The notes under the pieces: generated by a model
Told to the model about the DNA's origin: nothing
Databases searched by the model: none
The model's input: the letters and a program-made list of their open reading frames with translations, nothing else
From: Chrysopilus asiliformis
Lineage: Eukaryota > Arthropoda > Insecta > Diptera > Rhagionidae
DNA length: 64,000 nucleotides
Direction of reading: 5' to 3'
Assembly: GCA_964034945.1 (NCBI GenBank)
Contig: OZ035962.1
Span: forward strand, 70,648,774-70,712,773
Made by a program: the position numbers and the translations under genes
In this document: positions 49,756-60,400 of the stretch, piece by piece
Numbering within the stretch: position 1 is the first letter of the stretch
How the letters are laid out: every line of letters starts with the position of its first letter

Positions 49756-52074
49756 AGACATTTTTTAAATATGACTCCAATCGACTCAGGAGTGATCGGG
49801 AAATGTTTTTTAGGCAAAATTAAGAGGTCGAAATTTTTCATGAATACAATACTTTATTATACTCCGTAGAAGAAAGTAAAAATAGTTGTTGAATATAGCA
49901 AAGAGATCAGACAGTTAATTGTGAAACAAATATCAAATCTAAAAATAAAAGGCAATAGATTTAGTTTAACATTCGACGAGTGGACGTCTTTACGAAATAG
50001 AAGGTACATGAATATTAATGTGCATTCTGAAAATAAATTTTGGAATTTGGGACTAATTCGGGTTTACGGTTCAATGCCAGCCGATAAAGGTATTGAAATA
50101 ATTGAAAAAAGACTTAATGACCACAACCTTTCACTAAATCAAGATATTGTGAGCATAACTACAGATGGGGCTGCGGTTATGAAAAAAATTGGAAGGTTAA
50201 TTGGTCCAGATCAACAACTGTGTTTCGCTCACGGGATTCAGCTAGCTGTATTAAGCGTACTATATAGAAAAAATTCGGATGCAGAAGATCCAGATGTATA
50301 TGACGATCCAGCTTTAGAAATATCAGGTTTTAATTATGATGATTTTGATGAGGACGACGAAGAATATAACACCGATAATGAAGTTTTTGCTGTAGTAAAT
50401 AATGATGTAGATGTAGAGGGCCAAATCCATAATGTTTCACTGTCACTGTCACATAGTACCTTAAATTCTGTAATAGTTAAAGTAAGAAAAGCTGTAAAAT
50501 TATTTAGATGTTCTCCAACCAAAAATGATGCACTTCTACAAAAATATGTGAAGGAACAATTTGGAAAAGAACTTATGTTGATACTAGATTCTAGAACTCG
50601 TTGGAACAGTTTGATCATAATGTTGCAACGATTCTATAAATTAAGAACGTGCATTCAAAAAGCATTGATTGATATAAAATCTGATTTAACATTTTCAGAT
50701 ATTGAAATTAATTTATTAGATACGACGATTTCTATTCTTTCACCTGTAATGCTGGGAGTTGAAGCACTATGCAGACGAGATGCAAATCTACTTACAGCGG
50801 ATGCCTGTTTAAATTTTATGATAGAAAATATACAAAAGGTAAATTGTCCCTTAAGTTATGAATTTCAGGTTGCTTTAGAATTACGAATTAAGGAGCGTCG
50901 CACAATTTTTTCGGGTACACTTCAATATCTTCATAATGCTGAAAATTATATAGAAAATAAAAATGGCAACAGCAGACAAAATGCTAGCGAAACAGGATTA
51001 AATTTCAAAAATCCAAGCAAACTTGCTATTTCTAAAATATTGTCCCACATCTTGGAAAGACTTTCAATTGCAAACGAAAATAATGCTGCTGATGAAATTG
51101 AAAACTGTACAGAAATTACTGATGATGAAAACAGAGACTGTGAAATTATTAATGATAATTTAACGTTGAAAGAAAAGTTAAATTTATCTATTCATAATCA
51201 ACTTAATGTAAAAACTAAAACTATCAGAAATGAAAATCTTCTTAATAAAATTAAGCGAGAAATGGCATTCTATGAAGCGGAAGGCATCAAAGGTAAACTG
51301 TTGAATAAGGTTTACAACGTTTTATTATCTATTCAACCAACAAGTGTTGAATCCGAGCGTGTATTTTCCACTGCCGGTAAAATATGCACTAAAGTCAGAT
51401 CTCGACTCAATGACACCAGCATTGATGCACTTTGCTTCCTAAGGGCATATTTTAAAAATGAAACACCAAATTGATTTTTTGTATACCTTTTAAATGAGTT
51501 TTAAAAAAGTACAAATAATAACAATAAGTTCCTTTTTATATTTTTTTTAAGTTTCATATTTTTTTTTAAGTTATTGCTGAATGTAAAATAACTACAATGG
51601 ATATTTTATTTACCTTTTTTTAATTTGTTTTAAATAAAAAAATTTTTTGTTAAGACATGTTTTTTTACTGTTTTTTTTACTTATGAAATTCTAGGAAAAC
51701 CGGTTTTAAATCCGGTTTTCGGTTTTGAACGCTAAAAAAACTGTAAAACCGGTTTTACTATATTTTCGGGTTTTTGCAATCACTAGTGTATTTCATAATT
51801 GACTGTACACTACGCAGGAATATTTACTTAAATCGGAAATTAAGGTAAAGTGTAGCTTTTCTTTGTCACAAGGAAATTTTTAAATGGTTTATATGTTGAA
51901 ATTTTGGGGAAAAAATTTAATCAAAGCTCGAAACTCCAAATTTTTTTCGTGAAAGACGATATTAACAAAAAAAGAAAGAGAAAAATACGCTCATGTCGAT
52001 TTCCAAACTGTTTCAAAAACTCCCAATTTACGAGTTTCGGTCTCCCGAAAATCTCTAATTTTTTATATTCAGCT

Positions 52075-53040
52075 GCCCTGTGTAAGCAAATTTCATACGC
52101 AGGGTCAATTGCCCGACATTTCATATGCCAGGCAAAATCTTTTCTAATATCAGCATGGCAAAGAGTAATTTGATTTTTTAGCCCAATAGAGCTATTTTCA
52201 TTGCTTTGTTATGCCCGGCACTGAGAGATTTTAACAAAACCTGAAGCAGAATTACTATAACGACCCTCATTTTTAAAAGGAAAATCTCAGTTGAAAAATT
52301 AATGACATGAAATTTTCTTAAATCTCAAAAATTTGAGATGTTTGTGAGGCTAAAATACGGAAATTAAGAGTTTTTGAAACAGCATGGCAGTGAAAACGAG
52401 CGTATTGCGCTATCAATTTTACATTTCCGTCGCCATTCTAGTGTTAGCAGATGATTCTATCCAGCTTAAGAAATGCAAAACAAATATGTATTGCCCTGCG
52501 TACGAACTGTAGGTTAAATAACTATTTGCCCTTCGTATGAAACGTGTCTCATGCCATTTTAAAACTATTTAGAAATTGCAGGGCAGCTAGTATTTTTTCA
52601 TCAAACCCATCTGCTTTTGATTGGGCGCGTTTAGACCGAGCTAACTTGACACTGCCAATCTGGCGGTGCTAAACTAGGAGTGTATATTAAGTGGACTGCC
52701 AATTTTTCGCATTTATGTACAATTGTTGCAATCTACGGCATGAAAAGAGCGCAGAGGATTATAAAAGACTGAAATAAAATCCACAAAAGGTAAGGTTAAA
52801 GTTAAAATTTCACCTACAAACAAGTTGTAAAATTTTGCAGTTATACTTGTATGTCAGCACCAAGAGTTGGCAGTGCCGAAATACCAAAGCTAAGCTGGCA
52901 GGTAATGCTAAAGTAGAACGAATTTATACTGGTGCTACATTGAAAAAGCTGCCAACTTAGCAACGGTCTGAATGCGCCCATTGACATGCAAGCAGCATGA
53001 CAAAACTTTCCTTGCATATGAAATAGACGACTAAGTTATA
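52075..53040. repeat. Repeat family X, copy 2, interrupted by a MITE
   Basis: Left part (52080-52260) is colinear with 44287-44420. The right part (52480-53040) carries the same family inverted (TTTGCCCTTCGTATGAAA, GACATGCAAGCAGCATGACA, TGCATATGAAATAGACGAC). A 357-bp MITE sits in the right part. Confidence 0.6.
52623..52979. mobile_element. MITE with GGGCGCGTTTAGACC termini, ATT TSD
   Basis: Ends GGGCGCGTTTAGACCGAGCT and (inverted) GGGCGCATTCAGACCGTTGC, flanked by ATT. The uninterrupted target is visible in repeat X copy 1 (TTTTTGATTGACATGCAAGC in reverse complement at about 44160), which fixes both ends and the 3-bp duplication. Confidence 0.85.
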
Positions 53041-53513
53041 AGATTTTTTTTTTCATGGCCATAAATATTCTATTTAAAATGTTGACGCAAATGGTTTGTC
53101 AATCAATACAAGTAATCTGATAATTTTTTCTTGAAAACATTTTTTCCGAAAAGTTCCCACCTGCTCAATGGTTTATATTTAAAATTTTCAGTAGCAGAAA
53201 TATTGGCTTATAAAAACTTTAACAAACTTCCAGAGATTTTCTGTTTTAACAGATTGTATGTTTTTCGTTCATATGGTTTTCAAGGTTGTAGTATTTATTG
53301 TTAAGTTTTCTTAAAAAACCATTTGTGGGTATGTTTGTTTTTTAGCTCTGATTGTTTACTGAAACAATTCTATAAAACAGTCTCAACAAAAAAATTTTCA
53401 ACAGTAACTGTGATTGATCTAAAGAGTACTGTCTTAATTTCACTAAAACGAAACCCAGGGTAAGCAAATATTTTCTCTATAATATTTTCATTGATTTTTT
53501 TTTAATGTTTAAG

Positions 53514-53693
53514 ATGTTGCATGTACTCCGGAAAATTGCGATTGCCGCTATGCTAATTGTTGCGATTACATTCACTAAGGAAGAGGCATTGGTAAAAATG
53601 GCGAAATTGTTTACTTATGCGAAATTGTTTACAAATATAAAATTTATTTTCATTTTGCAGGATATAATGCGAAGACAACTAATGATTAATTAG
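53514..53693 (+). CDS. Candidate spliced microgene, 36-aa membrane peptide
   Basis: Exon 53514-53591 and exon 53661-53693 join in phase 0 over a 69-nt GT-AG intron (GCATTG|GTAAAA; TTTTGCAG|GAT) to encode MLHVLRKIAIAAMLIVAI plus a charged tail ending MRRQLMIN. Residues about 7-20 form one hydrophobic helix after a basic start. A possible 5' non-coding exon ends at CCAGG|GTAAGC (53459) and its acceptor TTTAAG lies directly before the ATG. AATAAA follows the stop at 53713. Retaining the intron also keeps the frame open, adding 23 codons. I do not recognise the family. The ordered set of splice and polyadenylation signals is the main evidence; a chance arrangement cannot be excluded. Confidence 0.45.
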   Translation: MLHVLRKIAIAAMLIVAITFTKEEALVKMAKLFTYAKLFTNIKFIFILQDIMRRQLMIN

Positions 53694-53713
53694 ATCATAT
53701 TGTGCTCAAAAAA

Positions 53714-54869
53714 TAAATTCATTGAAAATAATTTTGTTTTAGTCTTTTTTTTGTTTGAGAATTATGTTTATTGTAGTTTAGCAAAACCGGAATAATTAAG
53801 AATATTCGAAATATTTGTGTAACTAAAAGTCAGTAGTTATGTAGCAAGATGACACATGCCGACACTGCACTCGATATTGAAATTATTTGTGGGTTATTTA
53901 GCATTGCTAGTTTTGAATGTGACATTATTTTGGCTGACTCTGTTCTAGTTTTGCTCTGCCTGAATCTACAGAGTGATCAATATATTTGTTGACACATTGA
54001 AAATTCGGCAATCCTTTTCTAAACGCTAGTCCTCTTTGAATTTTAACTAGTTTTTTTATACTTAAATAAATAATTGATATTCTTGACTTCTGTAAATATA
54101 TTACAGAAACCATCGGTACCATTTCGTTACTTTTCGTGGAAGAACATATAAGTGACCCGTGAGTAGGGAATGCAAACGACTAATTTTTGAAGAAAGCAAC
54201 TTGATACAAAACTTACCTTTAAATAAATAGCTTCAGTTAAATGTTTGTTGGAAAGAATAACACAAAAAAATGCCACTGAAAATTAAATCCTGGATATGGA
54301 CACAAGCATTAGAGCGGCGCGAGGGGCGGAGGATCTCTTGGATCCTCCCCTGGGCACAGCGCTGAAAAGAGCACTTAAAGTTTACGTTTGTGATTATTTA
54401 AAAAAATAAATAGACGCAAAAATAAAATTTGGAAAGTTAAAGCTTGATCGAAGGTAATCTTCAAACTCCGCTTTTCACTTGAAAATTTACCAATCTACTA
54501 AATATTGAAGGCATGGGCGTAGATTTTTTCTCAATATTAATATTAGTAGATTTTTTCTCAATATTAATATTAGTTTCTCAAGTACGTTCCTGTAAATTTT
54601 CAGGTAAAAATTCGCAAAATTTCTAGAATTATAGAAGCGCAAGCATTCATGAAGGTTTATATGAGATTCATATAAATGTCAATATATGGAAAGCATTCTC
54701 CTCCCAACTTTTCTCAACAAAAACACGATTGTCGAAATAGCCACAACAATCGAAATACGGGTGAATACTATACACATAAAATAAATACGCATAAAAAACA
54801 AAATAGCGGTTGTCAGGCGCCATGTTGTATAAATTAATTCTGCCAAGTACCCATCGTATAGTCTTAAAT
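53714..54869. other. Intergenic, nothing firmly recognised
   Basis: AT-rich. Direct duplication of about 30 bp (TAGATTTTTTCTCAATATTA) at 54530-54575. A single G/C-rich TE-like end near 54310-54360 (GGGGCGGAGGATC). No gene seen. Confidence 0.5.
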
Positions 54870-55317
54870 CCGTGGTTCCCAAACTTTTTCAGTTGACGCC
54901 CCCCTTGAACACTTATCAAACAGCTGACGCTGTCAGCTCCCCCCTCCCTTTTTTTTGAAAACCTGTCAAACCTCCGTGGTTCTATTCTAATATTTTGAGT
55001 TAAAAATCCACACACACTTTTACTGTCCATTTCAATTATTTATTTCCCTAGTTTCTACAAAAAAAAACTGAAAAAATAGAAAATTAATGGGATGAGTGAC
55101 ACTGTTTTTTTTTTTTCAATAAAATCTGAATATTAGGTCTGATGTTTGACAGAGCTCACCGGAGATCGCTTTCCAGAGTAAGTCTGCAACGCTGCTTTAT
55201 TTTTATTAGACAAGACGAGAACAATATCTTGAAATGTTAATTTCAAATTTCTTCACGACTACCGTCCGTAGCTCTACGCCTCCAAGGGGGGCGCGGCCCC
55301 TAGTTTGGGAACCACGG
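54870..55317. mobile_element. hAT-like MITE, 8-bp TSD
   Basis: Ends CCGTGGTTCCCAAACTTTTT and (inverted) CCGTGGTTCCCAAACTAGGG. Perfect TSD TCTTAAAT at 54862-54869 and 55318-55325. Termini resemble those of the hAT element at 35734. Confidence 0.88.
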
Positions 55318-55526
55318 TCTTAAATGAAAGTGCTTGCAAAAATAATCATAAATTCGAACTTCAAAAATCTTGGACGCTGTGTATAAAAGCATAAAAAAAA
55401 AAATAAAATATTTATCTCGCTTTTATTTCGGATACACAAAGCCCAAAAAAAAAAGCTTTTTTAAAATTTTTAATTTAGACAATACCATGTTTTTAGAATT
55501 TTTCACATTTTTTTGTTTTGTTATTT

Positions 55527-55782
55527 CGTCGGCTAAAAGTGAAATTGTGCTAAGTCCATTTGGTATAATATTCCAGAAGAGCAATGAAAACCTTGTTAAA
55601 TCGTTTTAATTCTCTTTCAATAATACTGAGTTTTCTTTAAATGAGAAAAATTGGGCTCAGTTTTCTTTAAATGAGACTCTGTTTTCTTTCAATGAAAATT
55701 AAAATGATTTAACAAGGGTTTTTATTGCTCTTCTGTCAAATTTGGTATAATGGACTTAGCACAATTTCACTTTTAGCCGACG
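55527..55782. mobile_element. Foldback MITE with CGTCGGCTAAAAGTG termini, copy 2
   Basis: Close match to 33791-34048 over its full length. The flanking 4-bp duplication is ATTT on both sides. Confidence 0.87.
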
Positions 55783-55943
55783 ATTTATAAGTGAATGAAA
55801 TCTTTTTGGCCATTTCGTACTTATAAAAATTCGTTAAAAAATCGTAATCCCCCATTTCTATGTTATCCAAACTCTGTGAAACGCAATTCCTATAACATAA
55901 TACTTTCTTTAGAACTTAACTTCCAAGGGAACAGGATAACAAT

Positions 55944-56530
55944 AAAAAACATAACAAAAGCTATAATTGCCAATTTGGCAATCATTGGAGACCCGTATGG
56001 TGATATTCGTATCAAAATTCGAACAGTTGTACCAAAATTCCACTTTGAAGTCAAACTTTCCAATAAGATTTTCTAAAATTTATTCCAATCGGATTTTGAT
56101 GTATGGGAGTTTTATGTAGAATCATCTCCTAAATAACTTTTGTTCTTGGACTTTTTTGATAAGATGCACCGTTTTCGAGATATTCACAAAAACCGTTTTC
56201 GTTCGTATGGGGGGTACCCCCGCTAATGGTCCGTTTTTGCCCATTAACAAACTTAGCCTCGCATTTTACGAAAAACGAATCTACGCAAAATTTCAAGTCT
56301 CTAGCTCAATCCGTGCGCCCGCAATCCGCGCCACAGACGGACAGACAGACAGACAGACGGACAGACAGACAGACGGACAGACAGACGGACGGACATGCAG
56401 AAATTAATTATTTTTAGCATTCTAAACACACTGGTGTAATTCATTTTTATGTGTGATGACGGGATCTTGGCGTTACAAACGGTAAGGCAAAGTTAATATA
56501 CCCTTTGGTTTCACCATACGGGTATAAAAA
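55944..56530 (-). mobile_element. HINE/DINE-1-like element, copy e
   Basis: Reverse orientation: ACATAACAAAAGC tail, hairpin, ACCCGTATGGTGAT, body, (GACA/GACG)n core at 56336-56396, CACCATACGGGTATAAAAA end. Near complete. Confidence 0.87.
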
Positions 56531-56580
56531 TGTTCTGACTGAACCAAATGCAATGGTCCAAGTTTCAAAAAATACCAAAT

Positions 56581-56621
56581 ATTTATATATATATATATAT
56601 GTGTATATATATATATGTATT
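56581..56621. repeat. (TA)n/(TG) microsatellite
   Basis: TATATATATATATATATG repeated with small interruptions directly after HINE copy e. Confidence 0.85.
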
Positions 56622-57226
56622 TATTATCTTTCGGAATATTGTAACATTCACATATATATTTAAATACAATTAACTTTTTAAATATTACTTCTAAATCATA
56701 ATAATTGGTTTTTCTGCTTTAATACATATTAAATTCAATTTCACATAAAACTGTTTGCAACAACATTTTGACTAGTTATTTAAATAATACATAAGTTCTC
56801 TTTCATCAAATTCATTTTTCTCTTTAATTATTTTGAATATTTTTTACTTTCTAATGTTCATGTTTGTGTCAGAATATTGATAAATGGTCATTTAAATACT
56901 ACTTTTATTTATTACTTATTTATGTGAATAATTGCAATATAATAAGTAATTTATATACCATCGAATAAAACAAAATTTCAAAGTAGAATCATTAGATTTT
57001 TAACTTTGTTAGAGTCTTCAGAGCAGTTTAGAAGTGAAACTTAAGATTGAGAGTAAATACTTAATGTTAGCGTAAACATATTTTCAACAGCCGTTTTATA
57101 TTTTTAGTTTTTATATAATTTTCCTCATTCGTTTTTAAATGTCTATTAATAGCTTTCTTAAGTAATTCTTTGTGGAATGCATTGTCCCTAATTTATAATT
57201 AACACTAAAAAACTTTTTGTACGCAG
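56622..57226. other. Synaptojanin 3' flank, AT-rich
   Basis: No ORF or repeat recognised up to the exon-like island at 57227-57275. Confidence 0.6.
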
Positions 57227-57275
57227 CTCCATAACCAGTGCGAGTCAGCTTGCTGCTCGAGAAATCCAAATTCAG
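57227..57275 (+). other. Orphan 49-nt exon-like island
   Basis: A G/C-richer block between ACTTTTTGTACGCAG| and |GTGAATTG. Open in the frame SITSASQLAAREIQIQ. It lies on the plus strand, opposite and about 200 bp beyond the synaptojanin stop. Could be an internal exon of an unseen plus-strand gene; the minus strand is also open, so strand is not certain. Confidence 0.35.
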
Positions 57276-57470
57276 GTGAATTGCTTTTTGTAAACAATGT
57301 TTTTGCATCATTTATTTTAAATTGTCTAAAACATGTCTATTGAAAATGTTTTAATGAAGCACTGTTTTTCGTTGCAAAAAGACATATAATATTCCTATAA
57401 TAATTTTGCTTATTAGTTCAGAAAAATGAGAAAAATATGAAAGAGTTTTTAGTAAATAATTTACCAATTT

Positions 57471-60400
57471 TTAATTATTATTTGGCCTGGTGGGGAGCGG
57501 AGGCGGTGCACCACTTCTATTCGGAATTGGTGGAGGCCCACCTCTTCTAGCCGGTAAGGGCGGAGGCATGTTAACAATTGGTTTGTTTACATCTTTATTC
57601 GTAGCTGTGGAGTTGTTAGCGAAATCTGAGGACTGTGGTGTGTCCGGACGAGCGGGAGGTGGTGGTGGCGGCGGATGTTTCGGTTCGGGATATTCTATGT
57701 CGTCTTGAATTTCCTCGTAGATTGCCGCCGATTCATTCTGTTGCACTTGCTTCTCTGGAGACGTGGGAAGAGCCATCGTATGGGTAGGTGTATTCGCAGA
57801 AGATGAATTTTGTGTGACGGGCGCACCTTCGGGGGAAAGAGATTTCGGCGTTTCGGCATTGTTTGAGTGGACTTGAGAATGGGTTGGCTGTTGGGACAGA
57901 ATTGGTGGTGGCGGCTTGACTGGACGCATCATTTCCGGCACAATGCTTATTACTCCAACATGGGGAACGTGTTTGGGTGAAGCCTTTGGAGATTTAGGTA
58001 GCGGAGGACGGGCAGGAGGTCTTGCAGGAGGCATTTTCGGCCTCTGAGGTACTTCTGGAATCCCGATACGGTTATGATCTTTAAGATCATCTTCGCATAA
58101 TGGAATTGTATTCGATGAGCACAGGGATATTTCACGTTCAACTTGTTCCACCCAATTCTCCGTTTTCAGAACGAAAGTCAGGTTGAGCCCACAAATCTGG
58201 GCGTGTTTTTTCTTTGCAGCATTGAGAGCCGATTGGCCATCACGAAAAGTTATCCACATTGTGTCTTCGACGTATCGTACTAGAGTAACTTCTCCAATCT
58301 GGGACAATTCTTGAATCAAAGTACTCATTACATTCTCGTCGTAAATTGTGGGACTGTCGTCGTCATTTACGGATGACTCTGCATTGACTTGAATCACAAT
58401 TGTCGCATCCAAAGGACCTAAGTCGCCTATTACTTCACGAAAAACATATTGCCGTCTTTCTGTATCTATTTCCGTTATTTCAACATCGATTATCGCTATA
58501 ACAGGCCTATGGTCACTCTGCTTTAACTCTGATCTGAAAAATGATTGTCAAGATGAGTGAACTAAGTTTATCTACTCTTTAGAATAATGTACAGGCAAAG
58601 CTTTGCGATTTACGCAATGTTCGATTTATGCAAACGCTCGAATCACGCAAAAGAAAAAATATTTGTTTTTATTTATAAATAAAAGTTGTAATATATAAAA
58701 AAAATTAATTTCATTAATGGGATTAACATGCTTTCTTAGCCTGTTATTTGGGACACTCCGTGTGAGTTTTTCCACCTTGTTTCAGATTGAAATCGCAATA
58801 CCGCTGCTTTAATACCAACAGATAGGCACCAACAGATTTCGTAAACATCTAAGAAAACACCTTCTGACATCTCAGAAAACAGCTGCCCCCGCTGCCGATC
58901 AGCAACTAAACTTCTTTTAAATATTGGTGATTGCCAAATCTATGGTTCGCAATCCATGTACAATTCTAAACGCAGCATCATAGCTAAAATGGCTGAAAGA
59001 CCACCAAAAAAGGGGAGGCCACAAAAGGAGACCTAGCTTTAAATATTTTTTACTTGTGTAAAAAGTTTAAAATATTGTTTTGCATTTTTAAAATATTTAT
59101 TGCTTCGGCCCGTTGGGCAAACTGTTCTTAAAAAATAATGTTATGCTGTTCATGTTGTGCTGTTGTATTGTTCTTAAAAAATAAATGTGAGTACGTGTGA
59201 ACAAATTATCATTTAGTACTATACGCGAATAACAACCATTTTAAGCAAGTAGAAAAAGTAAACATTTGTAATTTTTTGAATTTCAAATCACTTGAAAAAT
59301 CGTCAATATCCCTTGAACAAGTCCCCATCGACTCAGTTCGATGAATCCACAACATGTCAGTGTGTGCCCGAATGCATATATGTACCGAGAATGGCTAAAT
59401 AAAATACAAAATATTGGTCTAATCATTCAAAGGGCATAGGCCAGTAGGCATGTGTGAGCTTCCCCAGCACGGATTAGTCCCATATTTTCACCAGATGTAG
59501 GCAATAGTGTTAGAAACATTTTTGTGACAAATATCACCACCTATTGCCGATGGGAGAGGGGTTAAAAGCGAAATCTTTAATCTGGTTTTCTTTGAAAACG
59601 ACTGGACCGATTTTTTTCGAAAAAAATTTATGGAACTAAACAAGAATTGTATGAAATACTTTATAGTTATGTTCATCCTGAAAAATACTTTTGGCGGGAT
59701 TCACGAAACTATTAACGGCCATAGAATAAGTTAGCAGGCTCTTTTTGCTTGAAACTCTGTCGCTAAGTTTATTTAGAGGTCGCTAAAAATTCTGTGAAAC
59801 CCGCCATTAATATATTTTTTTATATACTTACCGCCCATAATGAATTAAAGATCCTGGATTCCAGTCGCTTGTCATATCTGAGTCAGCCAGAGGCTTACGT
59901 CGCCGCCAAAGTACTCGATCTGTCCAAGCTGGTGCTCGCATTTTCTCGCTGGTATCATAATCATCACTAAACAAATCGTACTTGTATGTGGGAAAAAAAT
60001 TAATTTCGCCCTCGAGAAAATCATTAAACACATTTCCAGCTTCTTGTTCCTTTCGCAATTGATCATGTTGTAAGACAGTCTCGAGTTGACTGTCTTTTAA
60101 TAATTCCTTGAGCTCTTCCTTGTCCATATCGATACGATAGTTGAAGTCGCCACACCAGAATACATAGTCATGAGATTTCAAAGTTCGGCCCATAGGAAAA
60201 GCTATTTTCCGAGTTATCTCAGCATAGTCGGCATTTCTTTCGGCAACTTGTGACTGTCCAGCAGCGAAGTGGGAACAAACAAAACAAATTGAAGTTCCAT
60301 GTAAAACAAATCTTATGGCGGAGGCGCCTTTATTGCCTGTGGCACCGCCGAGTCCCGTCTTTACGCAATCAATAGCAACATCTCGAATATATGGAGCATG

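Larger units (their letters stand above)
46541..49877 (+). repeat. Family E element, copy 3, nested in the hAT transposase
   Basis: Runs from TGTGATCAACACA to CTCCGTAGAAGAAAGT and is flanked by (A)5-6T on both sides. Contains repeated ATATCTCAATAACGGTAAAA and CGTTAGTTTGCAAATTATTC motifs shared with copies 1 and 2, a Penelope-like fragment near its left end, and a 2.1-kb satellite array near its right end. Confidence 0.7.
46094..51474 (+). pseudogene. hAT transposase (BED finger, RNase H-like fold, dimerisation domain), split by insertion
   Basis: First part 46094-46540: starts MEQNFEKHKK and has a BED zinc finger (CKQC ... HAHLRGSH). Second part 49879-51474: FSLTFDEWTSLRNRRYM carries the first catalytic Asp region, VSITTDGAAVMKK the second Asp, CFAHGIQLAV the conserved Cys/His patch, SRTRWNS the Arg-Trp motif, and PTSVESERVFSTAGKI the C-terminal hAT dimerisation motif. 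An acidic tract follows LYRKNSDAEDPDV. A TTTTAG acceptor at 46066 suggests a 5' non-coding intron. The 3.3-kb insert splits it between residues TIKN and VVEYSKE, with a one-base phase offset across the A-rich duplication. The second part alone is a clean 517-codon frame, so the insertion is probably young. Confidence 0.9.
45655..51785 (+). mobile_element. Large hAT transposon, 8-bp TSD, interrupted by nested elements
   Basis: Ends TAGTGATTGCAAACCCG and (inverted) TAGTGATTGCAAAAACCCG; perfect TSD GTGTATTT at 45647-45654 and 51786-51793. Subterminal regions at both ends are dense in AACCGGTTTT and AACCGAAAA motifs, the usual layout of hAT transposase binding sites. Removing the nested insertion 46541-49877 leaves about 2.8 kb, a normal autonomous hAT size. 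Confidence 0.95.

Noticed and set aside
47572..49841. Three overlapping minus-strand ORFs of 721-747 codons
   Set aside because: They translate the (GACTGACA)n array, which is stop-free in all minus frames; the reading SVSLSVCQ repeats identically in each frame, so it is not a protein gene.
58588..59040. Full Tigger-like element in the synaptojanin intron
   Set aside because: One CAGGCAAAGC end is suggestive, but no inverted partner or TA pair was found; kept only as a possible fragment.
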